A stretch of 64,000 nucleotides of DNA from Virgibacillus ndiopensis (GTDB lineage Bacteria; Bacillota; Bacilli; Bacillales; Amphibacillaceae): contig NZ_FZMZ01000006.1 in the NCBI RefSeq assembly GCF_900187325.1, forward strand, positions 930,001 to 994,000, read 5' to 3'. The position numbers and the translations under genes were made by a program. Shown here piece by piece: positions 24,569 through 33,127 of this stretch. Position 1 is the stretch's first letter, and the number at the start of each line of letters is the position of its first letter. The notes under the pieces are model-generated. The model was given only the letters and a program-made list of their open reading frames with translations, was not told the origin of the DNA and searched no databases.

Positions 24569-25570
24569 GTGGGTGTTGTTAGATGGGGAGTACTAAGTAC
24601 AGCTGGAATTGCGCAGGAACAGTTATTACCTGCCTTTCAACGTACGACAAATGCTGAGGTGGTTGCGATTGCAAGTGAAAGCGGACTTGCTAGAGCTAAA
24701 GAGGTTGCTGAAAAATTTACGATAAAAACAGCTTATGACAGTTATGAGGCTTTACTTGAGGATGCTAGTGTTGATGCGGTTTATATTCCGTTACCAAATC
24801 ATTTACATAAAAAATGGGTGATCGAAGCGGCAAAGCATGGAAAACATATTTTGTGTGAAAAGCCTGCTGCTCTTCATAGTGGTGAGGTAATGGAGATGAA
24901 GAAGGTGTGTGTGGAGCATCATGTTATTTTCATGGAAGCATTTATGTATTACTTTCATCCACAGCATGAGCGTGTAAGAGAGATAATAGCATCTGCTGAA
25001 ATTGGTGATGTATCATTTATAAGAGCAGCATTTTCTTTTCCGTTACAAGAGAAGGCTAACAATATTCGGATGAGCAGCGAAAAAGGTGGTGGCAGTCTTT
25101 ATGATATAGGATGTTATACGGTCCACTCGATTCGAAATGTACTAAATACGGAACCGGAAACCGTACAAGCTCATGGTGTAATCGATCCAGACTATAACGT
25201 GGACACAGATGTTGTTGCATATTTGACATTTCCCAATGGTGTACGAGCAATGTTTGATGTTAGTTTTGGGTTAGTTGATCGCAGTGAATACGAAGTGATT
25301 GGAACAAAGGGGAGGATCGTAGTCCCGCGACCGTATAGACCGGACCAGAATGGTGGAGAGGGATCAGTGGTTGTGGAAAAAAAGGGTGTTACGAGAACGG
25401 AAACGATAGTAGATGACCAGTACCGTAAGCAGGTAGAACATATTTCTGAGGCAATTTTGAACGGTACACAGGTAAGACATGATTTTACCAATACGTTGAA
25501 CAATATGCTTGTTATTGACGCATGCCTCGAATCGATCCATACGAAAAAACAAATAACCCTAGGACAGTAA
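24569..25570 (+). CDS. Gfo/Idh/MocA-family oxidoreductase (dehydrogenase of the glycan module)
   Basis: The 333-residue protein starts MGVVRWGVLSTAGIAQEQLLPAF, with the Rossmann motif, then VDAVYIPLPNHLHKKW and HILCEKPAA with the family lysine, and FMEAFMYYFHPQHERV, followed by GGGSLYDIGCYTVHSIR. These segments are typical of the trans-1,2-dihydrobenzenediol dehydrogenase/YvaA-like branch. It probably oxidises a sugar or cyclitol with NAD(P). GTG start behind AAGGGGG. It stands just ahead of the sugar-sensing genes, separated by REP copies. Confidence 0.83.
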   Translation: MGVVRWGVLSTAGIAQEQLLPAFQRTTNAEVVAIASESGLARAKEVAEKFTIKTAYDSYEALLEDASVDAVYIPLPNHLHKKWVIEAAKHGKHILCEKPAALHSGEVMEMKKVCVEHHVIFMEAFMYYFHPQHERVREIIASAEIGDVSFIRAAFSFPLQEKANNIRMSSEKGGGSLYDIGCYTVHSIRNVLNTEPETVQAHGVIDPDYNVDTDVVAYLTFPNGVRAMFDVSFGLVDRSEYEVIGTKGRIVVPRPYRPDQNGGEGSVVVEKKGVTRTETIVDDQYRKQVEHISEAILNGTQVRHDFTNTLNNMLVIDACLESIHTKKQITLGQ

Positions 25571-25599
25571 ACGGGAATAGGGGTCTCAGTTTCCTTGCT

Positions 25600-25642
25600 G
25601 GGACAAGGGACCTGACCCCCTGTCCCTGACCCCCTGTCCCAC
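25600..25642. repeat. REP copy with a duplicated right arm
   Basis: After GGGACAAGGGACC (25600-25612) the 14-mer TGACCCCCTGTCCC occurs twice in direct tandem (25613-25626 and 25627-25640). It is the mirror image of the left-arm duplications at 8616 and 24008. Confidence 0.85.
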
Positions 25643-25659
25643 AAAAGCAGGTGATATGA

Positions 25660-26652
25660 GTGTGGCCTAATTCTAAATTATTTTTTTATACGTGTAGTGG
25701 TGTGATTTTTGTGATTAGTTTTGTTGGTATGTTGATTTATGGATACAAAACTTTCTATATCGAAACGGATGATGTGGAAGCGAATGATTATGCATACCAT
25801 TTTGCGCTTATTGCGGAGGAAACGGATAATGACTATTGGCGATTGGTTGAGCAAGGGGCAAAGAAGGCTGCGGACGAAAAGGATATTTATCTAGAGTATG
25901 TAGCTCCTGAAAAAGCGGATAACGGAAAAATGCTGAAACTACTCGACAGAATGATTTCTGCAAAAGTGGATGGCATTATTATTCAAGGTATTGAAGGAGA
26001 ACGTTTCATCAATTTAGTACATAAAGGAATTGAACGGGGAATACCGATTATTACAACTGATACCGATGTGAAAAATAGTGAGCGGAAGGTATATGTGGGA
26101 ACGAATAACTATTATGCTGGGAAACTCGCCGGCCAAGCAATTATAAATAATACGAGCGGTGAACAATATGTTGGTATTGTAACTGGCCGTTTCGACGCCA
26201 TTAATCAGCAGGAGCGGATTGATGGGTTTAAGGATGCGGTTGCTACAGTCGACAGAATTCATATTGTAGACATAAAGGAATCCAACATTACAGAGATTGG
26301 TGCTTCGCAAGCCACTTATTCATTGTTAAGACAGTATCCTCAAGTTACAGCAGTATTTGGAACAAGTGCACTTGATGGTGTTGGTATCGTTAATGGACTT
26401 CAGGAAATAGCGCCAAATAAAGACATGTATATTGTAGGATTTGATATTTTGCCAGAAACGTTGAATCTAATAAAGCAAGGTAAAATTGATGTAACAATTG
26501 CGCAATATCCGAAAGAAATGGGGTATCGATCGGTAAACGTAATGATTGATCTGCAAACACAAGCGTATTTAAAGGAACAACAATTCACGGAAACTGAAAT
26601 AATCGATAAACATGATTTAACAACAACAAAGCGCTTTGGTGAACGAAAATGA
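25660..26652 (+). CDS. Membrane-anchored periplasmic-type sugar-binding protein of a three-part sensor
   Basis: The 330-residue protein has one N-terminal membrane segment (about residues 7-25) without a lipobox, then a Peripla_BP_4/RbsB-type fold: HFALIAEETDNDYWRLVEQGA, VDGIIIQGIEGE, GIPIITTDTDV, KVYVGTNNYYAGKLAGQ and AVFGTSALDGVGIVNGL. Genes like this next to LytS/YesM kinases encode extracytoplasmic sugar sensors that contact the kinase. Its GTG start follows GCAGGTGA, and its last codon overlaps the kinase start by four bases (ATGA). It is therefore more likely a sensor subunit than the transport protein, which is encoded at 29599. Confidence 0.85.
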   Translation: MWPNSKLFFYTCSGVIFVISFVGMLIYGYKTFYIETDDVEANDYAYHFALIAEETDNDYWRLVEQGAKKAADEKDIYLEYVAPEKADNGKMLKLLDRMISAKVDGIIIQGIEGERFINLVHKGIERGIPIITTDTDVKNSERKVYVGTNNYYAGKLAGQAIINNTSGEQYVGIVTGRFDAINQQERIDGFKDAVATVDRIHIVDIKESNITEIGASQATYSLLRQYPQVTAVFGTSALDGVGIVNGLQEIAPNKDMYIVGFDILPETLNLIKQGKIDVTIAQYPKEMGYRSVNVMIDLQTQAYLKEQQFTETEIIDKHDLTTTKRFGERK

Positions 26653-28070
26653 AGACGATTAGGGGAAAGCTATTAGTCTACTTTTTTGTGTTTGTCATTT
26701 TGTTTCAGGTGACGGCTGTGTCTATTTTTGTCAGTTCAAATGAATTAATGCGTACTTATAATAATAGTTTTCAACGATTCTTGTTATTAAATTCTATTTC
26801 GCAAAAGTCAGAAACACTCTATACCGAAACCGAGAAGTTTGTCACAGAATACGAATCTGATCATCACAGCTACTATGTTGTAAAGGAATTGCTGCAGCAG
26901 GAAAAGGAAAAATTGGCATCTTCTTTTTATGACATTGATCCAATTGAAATGAAGAACTATATCAATTTGATTGAGACGTTTATTCAGGAGAGTGAATTAA
27001 CGGCTGGTTTTGTTATCAAGGATGATATTGAACAATACACCTATCATTTAGAGGAAGCGCGTAACGCATCAGGGTATATCCAGGAAGCAACATTGGAATT
27101 AATTAATCTTGAGTTGACTGCCTATCAATCGTTTTATCAGGATTTGCAAGTACGGAACCAGTCATTTTTATATTTTATTATTTTCTTGTTTATTACAACG
27201 ATCATGCTTGCTATATTTTTTGCGATTTGGTTCTCAAGTGGTGTTACGAAGCCGTTGAATAAATTATCGCAGGCTGCAAAGGAAGTATCAAGTGGTGATT
27301 TATTAGGGGAACCGGTTACGATTCGGTCTAAGGATGAACTGAAGCTGCTTGGGGATACATTTAACAGCATGCGTTCGAATATTCATGAATTAGTAGAAGA
27401 GATTAAGGACCAGTCTGAATTGGATCGACTTCTCAAGGAAATGGAATTAAAGCATTTACAGAGTCAGATCAATCCCCATTTCTTATTCAATACATTGAAT
27501 ACATTGTCAAAAATGGCGTATTTGGAAGATGCCAAATCCACTTCAGCATTAATCGATTCGGTTGCGACAATTCTCCGGCATAATCTTGGTGAAATTGATC
27601 ACCATGTTATCCTGAACGATGAGGTGAAAGTGGTTAAAGATTATTTCCATTTGCAAAAAACAAGATTCTCGGAAAGGATACAATTTGAACTACACGTTGA
27701 TGAAAGTTGTTTGGACTTGGAAATACCTCGACTAACGCTTCAACCATTAGTAGAGAATGCATTTATTCATGGCATTGAAGAAAAAGAAGATGGTGGTACG
27801 ATCTCCCTTCATATTTTTCAGAAGACTGATCAAGTGATCGTGGAAATTAGTGATGATGGTGCTGGAATGGATCAAGGCAAGATCGATCAATTAATGTCTC
27901 TAGGAAAACAACAAGATGTACACGTCGGTCATTCTACAAGTATTGGCTTGACAAACGTGATCCGGCGGCTTCAATTATTTTACCAGCTGTCCCATGTAGT
28001 TGAAATTGACTCGGAACAAAATAAAGGAACAACAATAAGGTTGCTACTGCCTAAAAGGAGGACAGGCTAA
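26649..28070 (+). CDS. yesM: Sensor histidine kinase, YesM/LytS-type
   Basis: The 473-residue protein has an N-terminal membrane segment (about 9-30), an extracellular domain of about 140 residues, a second membrane segment (about 174-198), a HAMP domain (about 200-255), the His_kinase motif HLQSQINPHFLFNTLNTLSK with the phosphorylated histidine near 279, and a C-terminal ATPase with PLVENAFIHGIEE and ISDDGAGMD. It would phosphorylate the response regulator encoded next. Genes overlap on both sides, indicating one tightly coupled unit with the sugar-binding sensor. Confidence 0.92.
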   Translation: MKTIRGKLLVYFFVFVILFQVTAVSIFVSSNELMRTYNNSFQRFLLLNSISQKSETLYTETEKFVTEYESDHHSYYVVKELLQQEKEKLASSFYDIDPIEMKNYINLIETFIQESELTAGFVIKDDIEQYTYHLEEARNASGYIQEATLELINLELTAYQSFYQDLQVRNQSFLYFIIFLFITTIMLAIFFAIWFSSGVTKPLNKLSQAAKEVSSGDLLGEPVTIRSKDELKLLGDTFNSMRSNIHELVEEIKDQSELDRLLKEMELKHLQSQINPHFLFNTLNTLSKMAYLEDAKSTSALIDSVATILRHNLGEIDHHVILNDEVKVVKDYFHLQKTRFSERIQFELHVDESCLDLEIPRLTLQPLVENAFIHGIEEKEDGGTISLHIFQKTDQVIVEISDDGAGMDQGKIDQLMSLGKQQDVHVGHSTSIGLTNVIRRLQLFYQLSHVVEIDSEQNKGTTIRLLLPKRRTG

Positions 28071-29500
28071 TGCGTGTATTGATTGCTGAGGATGAACTTT
28101 TGGAAAGAAAAGCGATGAAAAAGTTCATCGAGGATAATTTTACGGAGATCACCGTAGTTGGTGAAGCACCAAACGGGAGAAAAGCAATTGAATTAGCTGG
28201 AGCTCATGAACCTGATATTATTTTTATGGATATAAAAATGCCTGGGATAAACGGTTTAGAAGCAATTGAGGAAATTATTCGGATAAATCCGGCTACTAAA
28301 TTTATTCTTGTTTCAGCATACGATTCTTTTGATTATGCGAAGCAGGCCATGAAATTTGGAATCAAGGAATATATACTCAAACCTGGTAAAAAGGAAGAAA
28401 TCGTAAAAGCTATTATGCGTGTGCAAAAAGAAATAGTAGTAGAGAAAAAGCAGCGAGCTGAAAAATTCCAATCCAATCAGCTAATCAAGGAACATCTAAT
28501 TACAAAATTAATGAAATATCCAGTCGACGAGGATGTTATTGCTATTCAAAAGCAATTTTTTGCCAAAATGAAAAGTGGGTATTTTCTTGTTATACAAGCG
28601 GGCAAAGAAATTTCCAGGAATACGATTGAGCGTGTATTTGATCAATCGATTGATTCGCCATTTATCGTAAACTACAGTGGGAATAACTATACCATTTGCG
28701 TATTTTCTTCTACAAAGATAGATAAAGTTGAAATATTACAGGTGTCTAGAAAAGTACAGCTTGAACTAGGGCAGGATAGTTTTGTAGGTGCAGGTCTACC
28801 ATCTTCATCAGTCGACGATCTACCAAGATCATACCAGGAAGCACTTCATGCATGCTATCAGCTAGAAAAAGAGAATAATAGAAATTATGGATTTGTTTTG
28901 GAAAAAGATAAGCAGTTGAATTCTAAGGGTGCTTTGGAGTGGTTGCTGGAAGCGGTTGTGAAAGGTGATGACAATGAGGCGATAAGATTATTTAATGAAA
29001 ATCAGGATAATTTCGACCAAAATACAATGGATGACTTATATCTTCACATTAAACAAGTCATGATTGAGCGTGATATTGCTATAGTGGAAAGCACACTATC
29101 TGAATTAACGACAACGAAAGATTGGGAGAAATTTATTACGATATGTTGTTTACAAATACAAGATTACTATCAGTCTAAGCAATATATCGAAAAGGCTAAA
29201 AAATATGTGCGGGAAAACTTTCAACAAGCTATAACATTAGAGGAAACAGCAGCACATGTCAATCTGAGTCCCAATTACTTTTCCAATATGTTTAAGCAGG
29301 AGTTTGGAACGACCTTTATTGATTATGTGACGAAGGTTCGCTTGCAAAGGGCTAAGGAGTTAATTGAAGGAAATAATTATTCATTAAAGGAAATCAGTTA
29401 TATGATTGGGTATAAGGATCCGAATTATTTCAGTAGAGTTTTTAAAAAACAGTTCTTAGTATCACCGAAGCGCTTTCAACAGCAAATCTTAAAAAAATGA
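28070..29500 (+). CDS. yesN: Response regulator with AraC-type DNA-binding domain, YesN-type
   Basis: The 476-residue protein starts MRVLIAEDELLERKAMKKF, has the phosphorylated aspartate in IIFMDIKMPGINGLE near residue 55, the KPGKKEEI lysine region near 105, a central linker of about 240 residues, and two AraC helix-turn-helix motifs at the C-terminus (LEETAAHVNLSPNYFSNMFK and LKEISYMIGYKDPNYFSRVFK). It overlaps the kinase stop (TAATG). Its likely target is the promoter of the substrate-binding protein gene about 100 bases downstream, and perhaps that of the GH92 gene. Confidence 0.92.
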   Translation: MRVLIAEDELLERKAMKKFIEDNFTEITVVGEAPNGRKAIELAGAHEPDIIFMDIKMPGINGLEAIEEIIRINPATKFILVSAYDSFDYAKQAMKFGIKEYILKPGKKEEIVKAIMRVQKEIVVEKKQRAEKFQSNQLIKEHLITKLMKYPVDEDVIAIQKQFFAKMKSGYFLVIQAGKEISRNTIERVFDQSIDSPFIVNYSGNNYTICVFSSTKIDKVEILQVSRKVQLELGQDSFVGAGLPSSSVDDLPRSYQEALHACYQLEKENNRNYGFVLEKDKQLNSKGALEWLLEAVVKGDDNEAIRLFNENQDNFDQNTMDDLYLHIKQVMIERDIAIVESTLSELTTTKDWEKFITICCLQIQDYYQSKQYIEKAKKYVRENFQQAITLEETAAHVNLSPNYFSNMFKQEFGTTFIDYVTKVRLQRAKELIEGNNYSLKEISYMIGYKDPNYFSRVFKKQFLVSPKRFQQQILKK

Positions 29501-29554
29501 AGATAATAGTAAAAATGTACAGAAATTGATTACCCGAAGACGGTAAAAGTTTTC

Positions 29555-29580
29555 TATAATAGTTGTTGTAAGCGTTATCA
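29555..29580 (+). promoter_or_regulatory. Promoter -10 and cre site upstream of the ABC importer
   Basis: TATAAT (29555-29560) has no good -35 box at normal spacing, which fits a promoter that needs the YesN-type activator. TGTAAGCGTTATCA (29567-29580) matches the cre consensus at all 14 positions and would place CcpA at the transcription start, so glucose repression is likely. Confidence 0.7.
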
Positions 29581-29598
29581 AATAAAGGGGGAATTAGG

Positions 29599-30888
29599 TT
29601 GAAGAAATTATATGGATTTTTATTACTCTTCGTACTAGCTCTTGTGCTAGCAGCGTGTAGTTCGGATTCATCTGGCGATGGCGGTGATTCGGATAGCGGT
29701 GATGGTGAAAGTGCAGATAAAAAGGTAGAAATTTTTAGCTGGTGGACTGGTGCAGGTGAAGAAGATGGATTACTTGCATTAATTGATTTATTTGAGAAAA
29801 AGCATCCAGATATCAAAATTGAAAATGCAGCTGTAGCCGGTGGAGCCGGAACAAACGCAAAAGCTGTACTTGCAACAAGAATGCAAGGGGACGATCCACC
29901 ATCAACGTTCCAGGTTCATGGTGGTGACGAGTTGAATGAAGGATGGGTAGCAGCAGGTAAAATGGAGCCGTTAAACGATTTTTATGAAGAAAACGGATGG
30001 ATGGATAAATTTCCAGAAGAGTTAATTGATCTAGTAAGTAAAGATGGAGAAATTTATTCTGTTCCAGTAGATATTCATCGTGGTAATGTCATGTTTTATA
30101 ATATGAAGGTATTTGAAGAAAATGGAATTGAAGTACCTAAAACGTTTGACGAGTTTTTTACTGCAGCAGATAAGTTACAGGCTGCCGGTATAAAACCGTT
30201 AGCATTAGGTGATAAAGAAGCATGGACGGCAACACAAATTTTCGAAAATGTTCTTTTAGGGGTTTTGGGACCTGATGATTACAAGAAACTTTTCGAAGGT
30301 GAAATTGGCTTTGATGATGCACGCGTAAAAGAAGCGGCTGAGAAGTTCAGCAAAATGCTAGATTATATTAATGATGACCATGCTTCTCGTAACTGGCAGG
30401 ATTCTGCACAATTAGTTGCAGATGGTGAAGCTGCTATGATTAATATGGGTGACTGGGCTAAAGGTTATTTCTCCAATGATTTGAATTTAGAAACAAACAA
30501 AGATTTTGGTTACTTTGAATTCCCTTCTACGGATGGAGAATTTGTTGTAATTACGGATACATTTGGCTTACCTAAAGGTATTGAAAATCCAGATGATGTG
30601 AAGGAATTTTTAAAGGTTCTTGGCTCTGTGGAAGGTCAGGATGCATTTAATCCATTAAAAGGATCGATTCCAGCACGTGTTGATGCGGATAAATCAAAAT
30701 ACGATAAATACGGTCAAGAAACAATGGAAGATTTCAAAGGAGCAAGATTAGTTCCAAGTCTTGCTCACGGGTCTGCAGCATCAGAAGGATTTTTAACAAA
30801 GGTTAACCAAGCAGTAAATATCTTTGTTACGCAAAGAGATATCGATAACTTTATTAAAGCATTACAAAATGCAGCACCTGAAATGTAG
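29599..30888 (+). CDS. ABC transporter sugar-binding lipoprotein
   Basis: The 429-residue protein has a lipoprotein signal with lipobox LAAC (Cys near residue 20), then a Ser/Gly/Asp-rich linker, and the extracellular solute-binding family 1 fold: KVEIFSWWTGAGEEDGL, ATRMQGDDPPSTFQVHGGDEL, GEIYSVPVDIHRGNVMFYNMKVFEENGI and NMGDWAKGYF. It captures a sugar or oligosaccharide for the permeases encoded at 31024 and 31962. TTG start behind AAGGGGG. No ATP-binding subunit gene is present; a shared MsmK/MsmX-type ATPase encoded elsewhere is normal for this family. Confidence 0.9.
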   Translation: MKKLYGFLLLFVLALVLAACSSDSSGDGGDSDSGDGESADKKVEIFSWWTGAGEEDGLLALIDLFEKKHPDIKIENAAVAGGAGTNAKAVLATRMQGDDPPSTFQVHGGDELNEGWVAAGKMEPLNDFYEENGWMDKFPEELIDLVSKDGEIYSVPVDIHRGNVMFYNMKVFEENGIEVPKTFDEFFTAADKLQAAGIKPLALGDKEAWTATQIFENVLLGVLGPDDYKKLFEGEIGFDDARVKEAAEKFSKMLDYINDDHASRNWQDSAQLVADGEAAMINMGDWAKGYFSNDLNLETNKDFGYFEFPSTDGEFVVITDTFGLPKGIENPDDVKEFLKVLGSVEGQDAFNPLKGSIPARVDADKSKYDKYGQETMEDFKGARLVPSLAHGSAASEGFLTKVNQAVNIFVTQRDIDNFIKALQNAAPEM

Positions 30889-30904
30889 TATATAAAAGCA
30901 TATG

Positions 30905-30990
30905 AGGCTGCCTTAAAGCGGGACACGGGGACTGACCGCTGTCCTGGGACAAAGGGTCTGACCCTTTGTCCCGCTATGGCAGCCTTTATC
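30905..30990 (+). terminator. Hairpin between binding protein and permease genes, interrupted by a REP dimer
   Basis: AGGCTGCC (30905-30912) and GGCAGCCT (30978-30985) are exact complements, followed by TTATCTTTTTC. They look like the stem of an ordinary intra-operon terminator. Its loop now holds two tandem REP copies (30920-30944, decayed, and 30946-30972, halves GGGACAAAGGGTC and TGACCCTTTGTCCC). The whole structure probably lowers permease expression relative to the binding protein. Confidence 0.7.
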
Positions 30991-31023
30991 TTTTTCACCA
31001 ACCTCGGATTAGGAGGATCTAAC

Positions 31024-31962
31024 GTGGCAGAAAATACACAGACGAAGCGTAAAAAGAGGTTTACCAAGGATCAATGGACTGCGATAGCATTCTTAATACC
31101 GTCCATTATTTTAATCCTTGTTTTTGTTTACGGTTTTATCGGCTGGACTGGGTATGTCTCGCTGAGTAATTGGAATACACTTGTACCAGATTTCTCATTT
31201 GCTGGTTTAAAGAACTATATTTATTTGTTTAACGATTTTCGTTTCCAAGCGGATTTGCGAAATACATTGTTCTTTACGATATTATTTATTGGTTTTGTAA
31301 TTATTCTAGGAATGGGATTAGCCATTTTAATTGATCAGAAACTAAAAGGTGAATCCATTTTCCGTAATATTTTCCTTTTTCCAATGGCATTATCATTTAT
31401 TGTTACTGGTGTCGTCTGGCAATGGTTACTAAACCCGTCAACTGGATTTAATCAATTTTTAAGTATGTTTGGCATTGAACCAAAATGGTATACGGATACA
31501 AACATTCTAGCTGGATTTGAATGGGGGAGTATTGAATTTGGCTTGCCTGTAGCGATTATTGCCGTTGTTATTGCAGCTGTTTGGCAAATGACAGGATTCT
31601 CGTTAGCCATGTATTTAGCAGGTTTACGAGGAATTCCTGATGAATTACGAGAAGCGGCTAGGATGGACGGCGCGAGTGAATTTCAAGTCTATCGAAAAGT
31701 TGTCCTGCCTATGCTTTTACCGATTACTATGAGTGTCATTATTATTATGGCGCATATTTCGTTGAAAATATTTGATTTGATTTATGCGATGACAGGATCA
31801 GGTGCGAACTTTGTTACCGATGTACCTGGTGTCTATATGTTTGAAACAACGTTTAGAGGAAATTATTATGCGAATGGGGCTGCTATTGCAATTATCATGT
31901 TACTTTTAGTGGCAGTATTTATTGTTCCATATTTATGGAATAGTAGAAAGGGTGATAATTAA
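31024..31962 (+). CDS. ABC sugar transporter permease, MalF/UgpA-type
   Basis: The protein of about 312 residues has six membrane segments and the inner-membrane EAA loop [24 protein letters not shown], which contacts the ATPase. I place the start at the GTG at 31024, which lies behind AGGAGG; the ATG at 30976 lies inside the intra-operon hairpin and gives a non-homologous extension. It pairs with the next permease and the upstream lipoprotein in a CUT1-type importer of di- or oligosaccharides. Confidence 0.9.
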   Translation: MAENTQTKRKKRFTKDQWTAIAFLIPSIILILVFVYGFIGWTGYVSLSNWNTLVPDFSFAGLKNYIYLFNDFRFQADLRNTLFFTILFIGFVIILGMGLAILIDQKLKGESIFRNIFLFPMALSFIVTGVVWQWLLNPSTGFNQFLSMFGIEPKWYTDTNILAGFEWGSIEFGLPVAIIAVVIAAVWQMTGFSLAMYLAGLRGIPDELREAARMDGASEFQVYRKVVLPMLLPITMSVIIIMAHISLKIFDLIYAMTGSGANFVTDVPGVYMFETTFRGNYYANGAAIAIIMLLLVAVFIVPYLWNSRKGDN

Positions 31963-32783
31963 TGGCAGCATTTAACATAGGAAAGTTCATCAAATACTTA
32001 ATTTTGATTGTTTTGGCTATCATTTTTTTAATGCCTATTTATGTCATTATTGTAACGAGCCTAAAGCCTTTGGATGAGGTATCACTTGAACAAATGTGGG
32101 CATTACCGACTTCGATAGACTTTAGTTCATATGTAGAGGCGTTTACCAATTTAGCCCCAAATTTTATGAACAGTATTTATCTAGTTGTACCGGCAACACT
32201 ATTATCTGCTTTACTTGGTGCTATGAATGGGTATGTATTGTCTAAGTGGAAATTTAAAGGTGCGGACATATTGTTTACGTTTATTTTATTTGGGATGTTT
32301 ATTCCGTATCAAAGTATTTTAATCCCACTAATTCAATTTTTGCGTACGATTGATCTGTACAACACGATACCGGGATTGGTTCTAGTCCATGTGGTGTATG
32401 GGTTACCGATTACAACATTGATGTTCCGGAACTTCTACGCAAATATTCCAGATACAATGATCGAGGCAGCCAAAATAGACGGTGCCAATTTCTTGGGGAT
32501 ATTTAGACATATCATTATTCCATTGTCGATTACTGGATTTGTCGTTGTAGCAATCTGGCAGTTTACGAATATATGGAACGAGTTTTTGTTTGCTGTAACG
32601 ATAACGACAAACGACAACCAGCCGATAATGGTAGCCCTGCAGAATTTATCGGGTAGTCAAATTGTCGAGTGGAACGTGCAAATGGCAGGTGCCCTAATAG
32701 CAGCACTACCGACATTGCTCGTCTATATTTTTCTAGGAAAGTATTTTGTAAGAGGATTGTTAGCAGGATCTGTAAAAGGATAG
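31962..32783 (+). CDS. ABC sugar transporter permease, MalG/UgpE-type
   Basis: The 273-residue protein has six membrane segments, [10 protein letters not shown] after the first, and the EAA loop [24 protein letters not shown]. The ATG overlaps the stop of the first permease (TAATG), so translation is coupled. It completes the CUT1 importer. Together with the downstream secreted mannosidase and galactosidase it suggests uptake of oligosaccharides trimmed outside the cell. A perfect REP palindrome with T-run ends the unit. Confidence 0.9.
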   Translation: MAAFNIGKFIKYLILIVLAIIFLMPIYVIIVTSLKPLDEVSLEQMWALPTSIDFSSYVEAFTNLAPNFMNSIYLVVPATLLSALLGAMNGYVLSKWKFKGADILFTFILFGMFIPYQSILIPLIQFLRTIDLYNTIPGLVLVHVVYGLPITTLMFRNFYANIPDTMIEAAKIDGANFLGIFRHIIIPLSITGFVVVAIWQFTNIWNEFLFAVTITTNDNQPIMVALQNLSGSQIVEWNVQMAGALIAALPTLLVYIFLGKYFVRGLLAGSVKG

Positions 32784-32793
32784 TTTGAAGTGT

Positions 32794-32828
32794 GGGACAG
32801 AGGGTCAGACCCTCTGTCCCGCTTTTTT
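32794..32828 (+). terminator. Perfect REP palindrome serving as terminator of the ABC operon
   Basis: GGGACAGAGGGTC and GACCCTCTGTCCC (32794-32820) are exact reverse complements around a single A, followed by GCTTTTTTA. This is the most symmetrical copy in the window and lies 10 bases after the permease stop. Confidence 0.8.
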
Positions 32829-32842
32829 ATGGTGGGCGTAGT

Positions 32843-32909
32843 GGGACAAGGGGTCAGTCCCCCTGTCCCACCACTGGACGGGGACAATGGACCTGACCCC
32901 TTGTCCCGC
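32843..32909. repeat. REP pair upstream of the GH92 gene
   Basis: Copies at 32843-32871 (GGGACAAGGGGTC, AGTCCCCCTGTCCCAC) and 32880-32909 (GGGGACAATGGACC, TGACCCCTTGTCCCGC). The second has the reverse polarity. Confidence 0.85.
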
Positions 32910-32989
32910 TTATAGGAATGTTGTACTAGTTTGGTTGGGGGTGTTTTCTTATAATAGTCTAGAAATTCTTAAAAATGTCCATTCTTTTT

Positions 32990-33003
32990 TGAAAGCGGTT
33001 ACA
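32990..33003 (+). promoter_or_regulatory. cre site upstream of the GH92 gene
   Basis: TGAAAGCGGTTACA matches the cre consensus at all 14 positions. TATACT at 33015-33020 is a possible -10 box just downstream. Together they suggest CcpA-repressed transcription. The remaining leader to the GTG at 33128 shows no further clear signal. Confidence 0.65.
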
Positions 33004-33127
33004 AAAAGGTGAAGTATACTGGTAGTAAATTAGTAATAGGGTGAAAGTGATGAAGGAATAGCATGCGGAGGGAGGGAGTTTTTCAATAAATTAATTCGAA
33101 TCTATTAATCTATGAGGAGGATAAGTA

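Noticed and set aside
30976-31023. Upstream ATG for the first ABC permease
   Set aside because: It lies within the intra-operon hairpin; GTG at 31024 follows AGGAGG.
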